A DNA stretch of 64,000 nucleotides from Agathobacter sp. (lineage in GTDB: Bacteria > Bacillota > Clostridia > Lachnospirales > Lachnospiraceae). The DNA is taken from NCBI GenBank assembly GCA_022775045.1, contig JALFLB010000002.1, forward strand, positions 1-64,000, given 5' to 3'. Each line of letters starts with the position of its first letter. The stretch's first letter is position 1. Positions 14,548-24,726 of the stretch are shown here, piece after piece. The position numbers and the translations under genes are program-made. A model generated the notes under the pieces. It searched no databases. It was given only the letters and a program-made list of their open reading frames with translations, and was not told the DNA's origin.

Positions 14548-17355
14548 CTAATCGGTAACTGCATTATTTGAGTTTCCGTTGACACCAGATGCTTTCAACT
14601 TTAAGATATCATCCAACGACTGTTCACCATAATAATAAGAAATAATATTGCGGGATGCCGATGCCGCATTATGGGAACTATATCCATTGGCAATTCGCGT
14701 CGCAATTGTAATCTCCGGATTACTGTAAGGCGCATATCCCACAAAAAGTGCATGATTTGGATGATCTGCCTGCTGAGCTGTACCGGTTTTACCAGCCACT
14801 TCAATATCAAAACCATCAAAGCTGTCTAAGGTTTCTCCAACCATGCGCATACCAGAACGAATTGCGCTCCATTCACTTTCGCTCAAAGTCCCTGAAATAT
14901 CTTCATAATCCGGCTCATACTGTTTTACAATATTGCCATCTACATCAACAATTTTATTCATCAGCTGATAGTTGTAAAGCCTTCCTGATGAAACCGCTGT
15001 TACATAGCGGGACAAGGCTGCCGTTGTAATATTGTTATTACTTTGTCCGATAGCTGCCATTACAGGATATTCTGTTGCAAGCTCAGAGGTATTCTCTTCA
15101 ATTTCCAGACCTGTTTTCTCATTTAGTCCATATATTTTGGCATACTTTTGAATATACTCAATACCCGTCTGGTCATTATAATTTCCGGTTCCCTTCTGTG
15201 CCAGCTTATATCCAACAGTGTAGAAAAACACATTACAAGAATCACGAATTGCTTCCGAAACATTATCATACCCATGGTTTCCAGGATATTTCCAGCATTT
15301 TGGCTCATTGCTGACCTCTTTAAACTTTCCAGTACATTGAATCTTGGAGGATGTTGAGATGGTATTTTCTGCAAGTCCCGCCGTTGATGTTACCATCTTA
15401 AAGGTCGATCCCGGAGCAGTTCTTTCCTGTGTTGCATAATTCCACTGCGGATTGGACCTGTCCTTACGCAGTGATTCATAATATTCAGCATCCACACCAT
15501 TAGCAAGCTTGTTGTTGTCATAGCCCGGATAACTCACCATAGCTCGGATTTCGCCTGTTTTCACATCCGTGATGATTGTTGAACCGGTACATGGCTCAAG
15601 AGCAAGCTGTGCAGGCGTGATCTCAATATTGTTGATTTTGTCCATAATGAAATCATAAGACGAAAGCGTACCATTTTTCAGCTTATCGACAGTAGCATCA
15701 TCATAATCCAGCACACCCTGTTCGAATAATATGATACATAAATCCCTTGGGGATACCTCACCTCTTTCGATCATATACTGATATATGATTTTAGAAAACT
15801 CACTGTCTGTCTTGATTTCTTCTAAAATGTAATTGCACAATGCATCATATATTTCCGTGGAATCCGCATATTTCTCATCCACTGTCAGCTTACTGATATC
15901 AATCCAATGTTGGGAAATGCAATAATTTAAATAATCCTTTGGACTAAGTTTTTGTTCCTTCCATTTGATATAAGTATCATCATTGACATCAATCTCTTTA
16001 CTGAGAAGAATTTCATTCTCTTTAAGCATAGAAATGATATAAGTAAATTGATCCAGCACCTCATCTGACATAACATTTAAAGCTTCCGGTGAAGTTGTAA
16101 GTTCTTTTTTGATTTTCGAAAGAACTGTTTTCTGGCGTTCCTTAAAGGTTCTCTGTAAAGCTTTTTCTGTGGATGAGGCCCCTTTTTTGCTGAAATGTTC
16201 AATATCAATTACACTGTTTCCAATCAATGCGTTATATACATCATTAATCGGAATGTTTCCTGCTTTGATATTGGAGTAAACAATTCCGGCAATCTCCTCC
16301 TCCAACGAAAGATAAGCTGCTTTTTGTAAGTCTGCATCAATACTTAAGTACAGATCGTCCCCGGCAACTGAATCCGTATTGCTGATAATTTCAGAAATTC
16401 TTCCCACATTATTGACAAAAAATTTCTGTTCACCGTTTTGCCCACGCAGATATGATTCATAATATTGCTCAAGTCCTGCTTTTCCCACAGTGTCATTTTC
16501 TGTGTAGCTTTTATCCTTCGCGTGCAACTCTTTATATTCCGTATCCGAAATCCGGCCGGTATATCCAATGATTGCGGAAAAATATTCACTGTAATTGTAT
16601 TTCCGAATCATATCCTCATTGACAGAAACACCCACAAGGGTATCCATGTGCTCATTTACATAAGCCACTGTCTCATCGGATACATCCCTTGCCAGTTTGA
16701 CAGACTTATACTTTGTATATCGGTTTGCATTTAAGGCATAGCGTACCACAACAATTTCGTAGGCAAGCTTTGAAGAATAATTCTCACTCACTCCAAACTT
16801 GTCCTTACTCTTTAGATAATCGATAATCTGCTCAGCAGTTGCTTTCGCCTCATCGAAACCGTAATCCTCATTGTACTCCAGTGATTCCACAGATGCTGCA
16901 CCAAATACATCCGCACGAAACCGGTCAAGTGAAGCCCCTGTTACATTGAAACTGTATGTACCGTCTTCCTTTCTGTCAATCTGAAAATCATTCACTAGTG
17001 TATCATTATTTTTTTCAAATACAGTCAGTAGCTCCGCAAGTTCCTCATTAATGGATTCATTTCTTTCATTACTGTCAGAATAGGTTGCACTGTCAATGAT
17101 CGAAATGGAATAAGCGAGCTTATTATACGCAAGCAGCTTACCATTGACATCATAAATGTTGCCACGCGCAGCCTCAACAGACTGTGTTCGCTGGATTTTC
17201 AATGAAAAGTTTTCCTGATAGGACTTTCCATTGACAATCTGAAGTGAAAAGATCCGCACTAATATGATGGCAAACAGAATTGTAAACACTGCCGCCAATA
17301 CAAACAGTCTGGAGCTGAAAAATTTTTTCAGGAACTCCCTAATATCATAACTCAA
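14548..17355 (-). CDS. Penicillin-binding protein 2 (elongasome transpeptidase), large
   Basis: Class B PBP that crosslinks peptidoglycan during elongation. It has one N-terminal membrane helix (about 14-36), a dimerisation domain (SLKIQRTQSVEAARGNIYD) and a transpeptidase domain with STFK (PGSTFKMV), SCN (RDSCNVFFY) and KTGT (AGKTGTAQ). At 935 residues it is well above the usual 600-700: a long helical, charged insertion (roughly residues 340-570) lies between the dimerisation and catalytic parts. TTG start at 17355 with AAAGGAG upstream. It overlaps mreD by 11 bases. Its partner is RodA downstream. Confidence 0.92.
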   Translation of the reverse strand: MSYDIREFLKKFFSSRLFVLAAVFTILFAIILVRIFSLQIVNGKSYQENFSLKIQRTQSVEAARGNIYDVNGKLLAYNKLAYSISIIDSATYSDSNERNESINEELAELLTVFEKNNDTLVNDFQIDRKEDGTYSFNVTGASLDRFRADVFGAASVESLEYNEDYGFDEAKATAEQIIDYLKSKDKFGVSENYSSKLAYEIVVVRYALNANRYTKYKSVKLARDVSDETVAYVNEHMDTLVGVSVNEDMIRKYNYSEYFSAIIGYTGRISDTEYKELHAKDKSYTENDTVGKAGLEQYYESYLRGQNGEQKFFVNNVGRISEIISNTDSVAGDDLYLSIDADLQKAAYLSLEEEIAGIVYSNIKAGNIPINDVYNALIGNSVIDIEHFSKKGASSTEKALQRTFKERQKTVLSKIKKELTTSPEALNVMSDEVLDQFTYIISMLKENEILLSKEIDVNDDTYIKWKEQKLSPKDYLNYCISQHWIDISKLTVDEKYADSTEIYDALCNYILEEIKTDSEFSKIIYQYMIERGEVSPRDLCIILFEQGVLDYDDATVDKLKNGTLSSYDFIMDKINNIEITPAQLALEPCTGSTIITDVKTGEIRAMVSYPGYDNNKLANGVDAEYYESLRKDRSNPQWNYATQERTAPGSTFKMVTSTAGLAENTISTSSKIQCTGKFKEVSNEPKCWKYPGNHGYDNVSEAIRDSCNVFFYTVGYKLAQKGTGNYNDQTGIEYIQKYAKIYGLNEKTGLEIEENTSELATEYPVMAAIGQSNNNITTAALSRYVTAVSSGRLYNYQLMNKIVDVDGNIVKQYEPDYEDISGTLSESEWSAIRSGMRMVGETLDSFDGFDIEVAGKTGTAQQADHPNHALFVGYAPYSNPEITIATRIANGYSSHNAASASRNIISYYYGEQSLDDILKLKASGVNGNSNNAVTD

Positions 17356-17866
17356 ATTTAATTGCTCTCCTTTTCTCGTGTTCCTCCAGATGCTGATTAA
17401 TCTTAAGAAGAATAAAATAAAGAAAAATCGTTATCACCATGGTATACACAAATTCCGGAATCATAATTGCCGAAAAATAATACCAGAATTTAAATCTGCT
17501 TCGAAACAGAAACAAAACCACATAAATTACCAGATTACATATAATATCACTTGAACCAATTAAAATCATAGGTAACTTAATATCATCCGGATAAAAACGC
17601 TTTTGAAACATGCCATTGATGTATCCGATATACATATAAAGTAAAGCATATCCACCAAGATAAAAACCAAAAAATATGTCGACAAGCAACCCGCAAAAGA
17701 AACCGATCCACATACCTTCCTTCTTTCCTCTCATAAATCCGAAGGCAGATACAACAATAATTAAAAGATTCGGTGCAATATCAGCAAAGGAAAGTACTTG
17801 AAATACAGTGGTCTGCAGTAAAAAACATATTGTTATGATAATAAATAAAACAATTTTTCTGCGCAT
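17345..17866 (-). CDS. mreD: Rod shape-determining protein MreD
   Basis: Integral membrane component of the elongasome. The 173 residues form about five membrane helices, with the family-typical start RKIVLFIIITICFLLQTTVF and the KKEGMWIGFFCGLLVDIFFG segment. It lies 14 bases after mreC and overlaps pbp2, so all are in one operon. Confidence 0.88.
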   Translation of the reverse strand: MRRKIVLFIIITICFLLQTTVFQVLSFADIAPNLLIIVVSAFGFMRGKKEGMWIGFFCGLLVDIFFGFYLGGYALLYMYIGYINGMFQKRFYPDDIKLPMILIGSSDIICNLVIYVVLFLFRSRFKFWYYFSAIMIPEFVYTMVITIFLYFILLKINQHLEEHEKRRAIKFEL

Positions 17867-17880
17867 CTGAGTCTCTCCTG

Positions 17881-18783
17881 TTATTCCTGTTCTTCTGTCT
17901 CTTCATTTGATGATAATTCACCGGTATTCTTAATATCCGTAATGACAAGTACTTCCTGCAGATGCTGAAAATCAACCACCGGTGTAATTGTTCCGGACTT
18001 GGTCAGATTATTGGCATTATCCTCAATACTATAAACATATCCAATCAAAATTCCCGGCTGATATTGATCCGACACTCTGGAAGTCACAACCGGATCTCCA
18101 ACTTTCACTTCATCATCCTCATCACGAAGTTCAGAAAAAGGGAGTAACTTATCCTTATTCATTGACATCAGACTTCCACTGACATTAAAGTTATCTTTTG
18201 TCGTCAATACCATCGAACTTACATTGCTGGAATCATCAATAATACTTCTTACCTTTGCATAGTTCGGTCCCACATCTGTGACAATTCCGACTAATCCGCT
18301 TCCGGCAATGACATTCATTCCCTTTTGAATTCCCTGCTTGGAACCTTTATCAATCGTAAAGGTAGAAAACCAATTTGTTCCATCCATTGCAATCACGTGA
18401 GCCGCTATCTTATCATATTCTCCGTACTGCTCATCCAGTTCCAAAAGCTGACGATAATTGTCCAATTCATACTGTTCAAGCTTTGTATTATTCAACTGAA
18501 CCGTAAGTTCATCAACCTGCTCCTGAAGTTCTTTATTTTCTTTCAGAACTTCCCCCAATGTTTTAAAATCATTTGTCTTATTGGAAATCCATGAACCAGC
18601 TCCATTGATTCCCTTCTGCATTGGGATAAAAACATATCCTGCCACTGTATTTAACGGTCCCCCCGAAATATTGAAAACAAGACTGATAAACAGTGCTACC
18701 AGACAAACTCCTGTAAGGATCAGCAGCAGGTATTTACTTGATATATGTTTTTTCTTATTGCGATAATTTCGAAATTTTTTCAT
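17881..18783 (-). CDS. mreC: Rod shape-determining protein MreC
   Basis: Bitopic membrane protein linking MreB filaments to PBP2 outside the cell. It has a basic cytoplasmic start, a membrane helix (about 17-39), a coiled coil (about 75-115, NKELQEQVDELTVQLNN) and a paired beta-barrel domain (about 120-280, with KGSKQGIQKGMNVIAGSGLVG-like segments). It ends in an acidic glutamate-rich tail (EETEEQE). The 300 residues are normal. Confidence 0.92.
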   Translation of the reverse strand: MKKFRNYRNKKKHISSKYLLLILTGVCLVALFISLVFNISGGPLNTVAGYVFIPMQKGINGAGSWISNKTNDFKTLGEVLKENKELQEQVDELTVQLNNTKLEQYELDNYRQLLELDEQYGEYDKIAAHVIAMDGTNWFSTFTIDKGSKQGIQKGMNVIAGSGLVGIVTDVGPNYAKVRSIIDDSSNVSSMVLTTKDNFNVSGSLMSMNKDKLLPFSELRDEDDEVKVGDPVVTSRVSDQYQPGILIGYVYSIEDNANNLTKSGTITPVVDFQHLQEVLVITDIKNTGELSSNEETEEQE

Positions 18784-18803
18784 GAAACCCTCTATCTCAG
18801 TTA

Positions 18804-19820
18804 CTATTTCAATGTATTATTCTTCATCGTAAATGGGATTCTCTTATATTTCGAATCCGTAGCAATCTTGGATAGTCCTCGAACCGCACTCTCCTCCGGA
18901 TCGTCACAAGTATTCACCTTAATGTTCGTAATCTGAGTAAACAACTGATCCAGATTTTTGATTTTCGATCCGCCACCTGTAATATAAATACCTGCATGAA
19001 TAATATCTTTTGCAAGTTCTGGCGGGGTTTTCTCCAGAATCAGTTTGATAGATGTACAGATAGATTCCAGGTTTGCCTTAATTGCCTCGTAGACAACACC
19101 TGCACTGATTTCACGCTCAACCGGCAGTCCGCTCACAACATCCAGACCTACCACCGTCATTGTTTCTTCTCTTCCCGGAAGACCGGATCCCAGCTCCTCT
19201 TTTAAGGATTTTGCTGTTTTCTTTCCAATCACAAGATTAAACTCTTTACGGATATAGCTAATAATTGACTCATCTAGACGATTCGAGCCAAAATGCATCA
19301 AATCACTAAGTACAAGTCCCCCCAGTGATATTACAGAAATCTCGATGGTATCCGCACCCATATCTACGATCATTACACCCGTCGGCTCATTGACATTAAT
19401 TCCAAGCCCCACAGCATCGGCAAGCGGCTTTTCACAAAGCATAACATTCTTTGGATGATATTTGCTTTTGTAAAACAATTCAAAAAAGGCACGTTTCTCA
19501 ACATCCGTAATATCCGTTGGAACGGCTACGAGAAACTCCGCATTTTTTATCTTTCCCTTCATCTTCTCTTCCAGATAATCAAAGATCATCGTCTGAAGAA
19601 AATTGTAATCTGCAATCACACCGGAAGACACTGGAAATGTAACACTGATTGTCTCCGGAGCTTTTTCATACATTGCATAGGCAGCATCTCCATATGCATA
19701 AATCTGATTTTTGTTGATGATTGCAATCGTGTTCTTTTCTGTTAATATTTTTCCGCTGGCCTTACAGAACACTTTGAAATTGCATGTACCGAAATCAATT
19801 CCATAAATATTATTATTCAT
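18804..19820 (-). CDS. mreB: MreB-family actin-like protein
   Basis: Actin-like ATPase that guides lateral wall synthesis. The phosphate loops are YGIDFGTCNFKVF and MIVDMGADTIEIS, and the adenosine motif is GIYITGGGSKIKNL. At about 339 residues it matches MreB/Mbl. The ATG at 19820 (MNNNIYGIDF) is preferred; an upstream ATG at 19838 would place the GGGAGAGG ribosome site inside the gene. It lies between radC and mreC, the classic order. Whether it acts as MreB or Mbl cannot be told without knowing the other copies in the genome. Confidence 0.92.
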   Translation of the reverse strand: MNNNIYGIDFGTCNFKVFCKASGKILTEKNTIAIINKNQIYAYGDAAYAMYEKAPETISVTFPVSSGVIADYNFLQTMIFDYLEEKMKGKIKNAEFLVAVPTDITDVEKRAFFELFYKSKYHPKNVMLCEKPLADAVGLGINVNEPTGVMIVDMGADTIEISVISLGGLVLSDLMHFGSNRLDESIISYIRKEFNLVIGKKTAKSLKEELGSGLPGREETMTVVGLDVVSGLPVEREISAGVVYEAIKANLESICTSIKLILEKTPPELAKDIIHAGIYITGGGSKIKNLDQLFTQITNIKVNTCDDPEESAVRGLSKIATDSKYKRIPFTMKNNTLK

Positions 19821-19874
19821 TGTCCTCTCCCTTTTCATATGTTAAGCATTTAGGTAATCACCCCAACCGGAGTA

Positions 19875-20561
19875 TTATAATATATGATTTTCTTTAAAAC
19901 TGTAATACCGCTTATCACCGATAATGATGTGATCTGCCAGAGTCAGTCCCAGAAGCTCTGCCCCTTGTTTGATTGTCTCCGTAATCTGAATATCTTCCGT
20001 ACTCGGTCCTGGATCCCCACTGGGATGATTGTGGATTGCCACAAGCATCACTGCATTTTTGATAAGAGCCTTGCGAAAAAGCTCCATTGGTGAGACATAC
20101 GCATAACTTAAGCTTCCTGTCGTAATCAGACTGTCACCTAAAAATCTGCACTTGGCATCAAAAAAGGCTCCCATAAATACTTCCTCCCTGCGATGCCGCA
20201 GTTCCTCCATATAATAATCAGCAATGGAAGAGGGACAATCCAAAACAAGCTGATAACTCCGGCTGGTCTTGGCAATGCGCTGCGAAAGCTCCGCAATTGC
20301 TTTCAGCTGGATTGCCTTTACCGGTCCGATCCCCTTATGATTTAGAAACTGTTCATAAGAAAGTTCATACAGGTTCAAAAGATTTCCCTGACATTCTGCC
20401 AGTATGTTTCTTGCCAGATCCAGGGCTGTCAACTCCTTTGTCCCGGTTTTTAAAATAATTGCCAGAAGTTCTGCATCTGACAGCGCTTCTGCGCCTAAAG
20501 TACGGAATCTCTCATACGGACGTTCTGACTCCGGTAAATTTTTCATAGATGTGTGGCTCAA
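19875..20561 (-). CDS. radC: RadC family JAB-domain protein
   Basis: Widely conserved protein once linked to DNA repair; its true role is uncertain. It has an N-terminal helix-hairpin-helix-like region (LNHKGIGPVKAIQLKAIAEL) and a C-terminal JAB/MPN metalloprotease-like domain with the metal motif HNHPSGDPGPSTED. The preferred start is the TTG at 20561 (MSHTSMKNLPESERP), six bases after AAAGGA; longer (TTG 20585) and shorter (ATG 20546) starts are possible. It lies upstream of mreB as in many Firmicutes. Confidence 0.88.
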   Translation of the reverse strand: MSHTSMKNLPESERPYERFRTLGAEALSDAELLAIILKTGTKELTALDLARNILAECQGNLLNLYELSYEQFLNHKGIGPVKAIQLKAIAELSQRIAKTSRSYQLVLDCPSSIADYYMEELRHRREEVFMGAFFDAKCRFLGDSLITTGSLSYAYVSPMELFRKALIKNAVMLVAIHNHPSGDPGPSTEDIQITETIKQGAELLGLTLADHIIIGDKRYYSFKENHIL

Positions 20562-20618
20562 ATAAATTCCTTTCTGCTTTCCCAAGAGTCACATAAAATT
20601 CATTTAATTGTAGCACAC

Positions 20619-21908
20619 CTAGTCGATATTAACAAGATTGCGTTCATAAAGTTTTTGTAAAGACATAAGGATTCCCAGTTTCGCATGATACCATGTGAGG
20701 CCCCCTTGAAAATATACTGCATAGGGTGGTTTCACCGGTCCGTCTGCAGATAATTCGATGGAAGATCCCTGTACAAAAGCACCTGCAGCCATAATCACAT
20801 CGCTGTCATACCCCGGCATTGCCCAAGGCTCGGGCGTTACATAACTGTCAACCGGGGCCGCCGCCTGAATTCCTTCACAGAAAGCAATCATTGCATCCTT
20901 ATTTCCAAACTCCACTGCCTGAATAATATCATGACGGCTTTCTGTCCCGTTCGGAACGACTTTAAATCCAAGTTTCTCGTAAATGTTTGCTGCAAAGATT
21001 GCCCCCTTTAATGCTCCGCTGACAACCGAAGGAGCAAGAAAAAGCCCTTGATAAAAGGACTGAATCACTCCGAGGGAAGCACCGACCTCCTTACCCAGTC
21101 CTGGAGAAGTCAGACGGTAAGCTGCATTTTCCACACACTCCTTTTTCCCGACTATATATCCACCAATCGGTGCCAGTCCTCCTCCGGGATTCTTGATCAG
21201 AGATCCAACCATCATATCTGCACCAACGGAAAGCGGTTCCCGATCTTCCACAAATTCCCCGTAACAATTGTCCACCATGCAGATTACATCCGGTTTGATA
21301 CTCTTGACAAATGCAATCAGCTCTCCTATCCGCTCAACGGACAATGTCGGACGGGTTGCATAACCTTTCGAACGCTGAATCGTAACAAGACGGGTTTTCT
21401 CGTTAATTGCCTTCTTAATTCCATCATAATCAAAGGAACCATCTGCCAAAAGATCTACCTGTGCATAAGTTATGCCATACTCCGCAAGCGAGCCTTTTGA
21501 AGGACGGATACCGATCACTTCCTCTAGCGTATCATACGGTTTTCCAACCGGCGAAAGAAGCTCATCGCCAGGTCTTAAATTAGACATCAATGCAAGCGCC
21601 AATGCATGGGTACCGCAGGTAATCTGCGGTCTTACCAGAGCATCTTCTCCACCGAAGCAATCTGCATACACATGCTCCAAAGTATCTCTTCCCATATCAT
21701 TATACCCATATCCACTGGATATATTGAAACATTCCGCACTCACACGGTTTTTCTGCATGGCGGCAATCACCTTCATCTGATTGAATTCCGCATTTGAATC
21801 AATCTGTTCAAAGCGTTCTTTCAGCTCCGCTTCCACACATTCTCCAAATTCGTACACCTTCTTGGATATTCCAAGCTCTTCATATTTTTTTTCAAGTAAT
21901 TGACTCAT
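20619..21908 (-). CDS. YnbB-like PLP enzyme (methionine gamma-lyase family / aluminium resistance protein)
   Basis: Cys/Met-metabolism-type PLP protein of 429 residues. ITCGTHALALALMSNLRPGDEL binds the cofactor phosphate, CMVDNCYGEFVE carries the aspartate and SLIKNPGGGLAPIGGYIVG contains the PLP lysine. The exact reaction of YnbB is not well established. It follows miaA, overlapping it by 17 bases, as in B. subtilis where ynbB is near miaA/hfq. No hfq is seen here. AAAGGAATCG precedes the ATG. Confidence 0.85.
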   Translation of the reverse strand: MSQLLEKKYEELGISKKVYEFGECVEAELKERFEQIDSNAEFNQMKVIAAMQKNRVSAECFNISSGYGYNDMGRDTLEHVYADCFGGEDALVRPQITCGTHALALALMSNLRPGDELLSPVGKPYDTLEEVIGIRPSKGSLAEYGITYAQVDLLADGSFDYDGIKKAINEKTRLVTIQRSKGYATRPTLSVERIGELIAFVKSIKPDVICMVDNCYGEFVEDREPLSVGADMMVGSLIKNPGGGLAPIGGYIVGKKECVENAAYRLTSPGLGKEVGASLGVIQSFYQGLFLAPSVVSGALKGAIFAANIYEKLGFKVVPNGTESRHDIIQAVEFGNKDAMIAFCEGIQAAAPVDSYVTPEPWAMPGYDSDVIMAAGAFVQGSSIELSADGPVKPPYAVYFQGGLTWYHAKLGILMSLQKLYERNLVNID

Positions 21909-22851
21909 GTTCGATTCCTTTCTGTCGTAAAACTTGGTGAATTTTTTTCAATAGTGCTATATCGTCATAATGATATTCTGCTTTGTTCAGCCAGATTACA
22001 TCCCGCTCCCTTCTAAACCAGGTAAGCTGTCGTTTGGCAAAATGTCTAGTCTCCCGTTTGATCACATACACGGCTTCCTCCAGTGAACATCGTCCTTCCA
22101 GATAATCTATCATTTCCTTATATCCAAGCCCCTGCATCGACACCATTTCTCTGCGATAGCCCTTTTCATAAAGTCCCCTTACCTCTTCAAGAAGTCCTTT
22201 TTCCATCATGAGATCGACTCGCTTATCGATTCTCTTGTATAAATGGGCTCTCTCATCTGTAAGAACAAAGTAGGCGAAATTATAGGGAGAGTTTTTTTGA
22301 TGCTCCTCTTCATTGTGTTCTGAAATAGGCTTTCCGGTGAGATGGTAATACTCAAGTGCCCGAATGACCCGCTTGACATTGTTGGCATGAATGGCATCAT
22401 AAGAAACAGGATCTATGTCCCTGAGTTTCTCATGAAGTGCCGTTGCACCATAAGTGGCGGCATAGGAGCTCATCTTCTGGCGGAATTCTTCATCTGAATC
22501 CTGATTTGTAAAGGTGACATCGTACAAAAGTGCCTGAATATAAAATCCGGTTCCTCCTGCAACAATTGGAATCTGTCCCTTCCCATAGATTTCCGTCAGG
22601 GCTTCCTCAGCCATCTGTTTAAAGCGTACAATATTAAATTCTTCCGATGGATCTAATGCGTCTATCAGATAATGAGGCACGCCGTCCATCTCCTCCGGCA
22701 TCACCTTTGCAGAACCAATGTCCATGTATTTATAGACCTGCATGGAATCTGCAGAGATGATTGCACCTCCAATTTGCTTTGCGAGACGAATGGACAAATC
22801 TGTTTTTCCGACCGCTGTCGGTCCTGCCAGAATCACAAGTGGTTTCATCAT
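21892..22851 (-). CDS. miaA: tRNA dimethylallyltransferase
   Basis: Transfers a dimethylallyl group to A37 of tRNAs reading UNN codons. The P-loop is GPTAVGKTDLSI; the DSMQVYKYMDIGSAKV region, VAGGTGFYIQALLYDV and RQLTWFRRE are family motifs. The 319 residues are normal. It overlaps mutL by 4 bases and the ynbB start by 17, forming a mutS-mutL-miaA-ynbB operon. ATGs at 22851 and 22848 are both possible after GAGG. Confidence 0.95.
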   Translation of the reverse strand: MMKPLVILAGPTAVGKTDLSIRLAKQIGGAIISADSMQVYKYMDIGSAKVMPEEMDGVPHYLIDALDPSEEFNIVRFKQMAEEALTEIYGKGQIPIVAGGTGFYIQALLYDVTFTNQDSDEEFRQKMSSYAATYGATALHEKLRDIDPVSYDAIHANNVKRVIRALEYYHLTGKPISEHNEEEHQKNSPYNFAYFVLTDERAHLYKRIDKRVDLMMEKGLLEEVRGLYEKGYRREMVSMQGLGYKEMIDYLEGRCSLEEAVYVIKRETRHFAKRQLTWFRRERDVIWLNKAEYHYDDIALLKKIHQVLRQKGIEHESIT

Positions 22852-24725
22852 ATAATCCTCTTAAATTTCTTCTCAATTTCACTTTTTGACATGGAAATGA
22901 TTGTTGGTCTGCCGTGTGGACAATGAAACGGATTTTCAAGTGTCAATAGTTCTTCCACAAGCGCATCGATTTCCGCAAAGCTTAAGGTGCTGTTACCCTT
23001 GACAGCTGCCTTACAGGACATAGAGGCAACCTTCTCAAGAATCAGGTCCGGTGTCTGCCTGCCAGTCAGATTGGAAAAATCATCCAGCATCTCAATAAAC
23101 AGATCCTTCATGTCAATGTGAAACAGATTATCCGGCACCGCAGAAATCATGTATTCTCTTCCGCCAAAGCTTTCAACTTCGTAGCCCAGTTTCTGAATTT
23201 GCGGCATATATTTCTCCAGCATCTCTTCTTCCTTTGCGTTTAGGCTCAACACAATCGGAGGGCTGATTGTCTGGGACGTAAACTCCTTCTCCTTCAATCT
23301 GGCCATTGTCCTCTCATAAAGAACCTTTTCATGCGCTGCATGCTGATCTATGATATAAAGCTTATCTTCATATTCAATCAGCCAGTATGTCTGAAACAGC
23401 TGTCCGATGATCCGGTGTTTTTTGCGGGCATCCTTTGTAAGGAACTCAGGTGATACTGATTCCAGTGTCACCTGAGTTGTTTCTTCTATCTCCTGCTCCG
23501 AAACATCTGGTTTTGCAGGATTTTCTGTTCTTTTAGGTTGCACTGTTTCCGAACACACATACGAAATATTCTCTTCTTTTACAGGAGTCTTCCTTTCCGG
23601 CATTGGCTGATAGGTCTGCGTGCTTCTGATCTGGTTTATCCTGCGTTTTTCAAACGGCTCTGGAATTGGCTCCTTGTAGACTAGCAAAGGTTTTTTTTCA
23701 TTCTTTGCTTCTACTATGGGAACATCCGGAATCAATTCCTTATGAGACAAAACCGCATAGATTGCTTCGCAAAGTTCCTTATATATCTCCTGGTTGTTCT
23801 CAAAACGCAGTTCCATTTTTGTCGGATGGACATTGACATCAAGCGAGTCTCCGGGAAAACGGAAATAAAGTACCGTAAACGGATATTGATGCTGCATCAA
23901 AAAACTTTTGTATGCCTCCTCGATTGCCTTTGACAAAAGTACGCTCTTGATGTAGCGCCCATTAATGAAATAATTCTCATAATTGCGGTTGCCCCGGTTG
24001 ATCACAGGTTTTCCAATATAACCGGACATGGAAAAATATTCTCCTTCATATTGAACCTCCATCAGGGAAGCGGCAATATCCCGTCCATATATATGATAAA
24101 TCAAATCTTTTCGGTTACCGTTACCGGAAGTATGCAGTCTTGTCTGATTATTATTAATATATTTGAAAGAAATATCTGGGTGTGACAAAGCAAGCTTCTC
24201 GAGCATATCACTAATATAAGTTCCCTCTGTCTGCGGCGTTTTTAAAAATTTACGGCGCGCTGGAGTATTAAAAAAGAGATCTCGTACCAGAAACGTGGTA
24301 CCGTCAGGTGCTCCGATTTCTTCTACGGAAATTTCCCTGGACCCTTCAATCTGATACCGTGTCCCTGTAAGAGCTTCCGCAGTTTTGGTAATAAGCTCCA
24401 CACGGGCAATTGCAGCAATACTCGACAAAGCCTCCCCTCTGAATCCTAGAGAACGCACACACAAAAGATCCTCTGCACTCTTGATTTTACTTGTGGAATG
24501 ACGTAAAAAAGCAAGTGAAACTTCATCCTGCGCAATTCCACACCCATTATCTGTAATACGGATAAAGGAGATTCCTCCCTCCTTAATCTCCACTGTGATT
24601 GCAGTGGAACCGGCATCAATTGCATTTTCCACCAGTTCCTTAACCACGGAGCTTGGACGTTCAATCACTTCCCCGGCTGCAATCTTATCAATTGTCTCCT
24701 GATTTAAAAGATTAATCTTACTCAT
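22848..24725 (-). CDS. mutL: DNA mismatch repair protein MutL (endonuclease type)
   Basis: Couples MutS mismatch recognition to strand incision. It has an N-terminal GHKL ATPase (KIAAGEVIERPSSVVKELVE, DNGCGI, RSLGFRGEALSSI, GTTFLVRDLFFNTPARRKF), a variable proline/glutamate-rich linker (about 345-425) and a C-terminal dimerisation domain with the endonuclease motif DQHAAHEKVLYE and the zinc-site segment CPHGRPT. It is therefore a nicking MutL, as expected for bacteria without MutH. 625 residues; 1 base after mutS. Confidence 0.96.
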   Translation of the reverse strand: MSKINLLNQETIDKIAAGEVIERPSSVVKELVENAIDAGSTAITVEIKEGGISFIRITDNGCGIAQDEVSLAFLRHSTSKIKSAEDLLCVRSLGFRGEALSSIAAIARVELITKTAEALTGTRYQIEGSREISVEEIGAPDGTTFLVRDLFFNTPARRKFLKTPQTEGTYISDMLEKLALSHPDISFKYINNNQTRLHTSGNGNRKDLIYHIYGRDIAASLMEVQYEGEYFSMSGYIGKPVINRGNRNYENYFINGRYIKSVLLSKAIEEAYKSFLMQHQYPFTVLYFRFPGDSLDVNVHPTKMELRFENNQEIYKELCEAIYAVLSHKELIPDVPIVEAKNEKKPLLVYKEPIPEPFEKRRINQIRSTQTYQPMPERKTPVKEENISYVCSETVQPKRTENPAKPDVSEQEIEETTQVTLESVSPEFLTKDARKKHRIIGQLFQTYWLIEYEDKLYIIDQHAAHEKVLYERTMARLKEKEFTSQTISPPIVLSLNAKEEEMLEKYMPQIQKLGYEVESFGGREYMISAVPDNLFHIDMKDLFIEMLDDFSNLTGRQTPDLILEKVASMSCKAAVKGNSTLSFAEIDALVEELLTLENPFHCPHGRPTIISMSKSEIEKKFKRII

Positions 24726-24726
24726 T

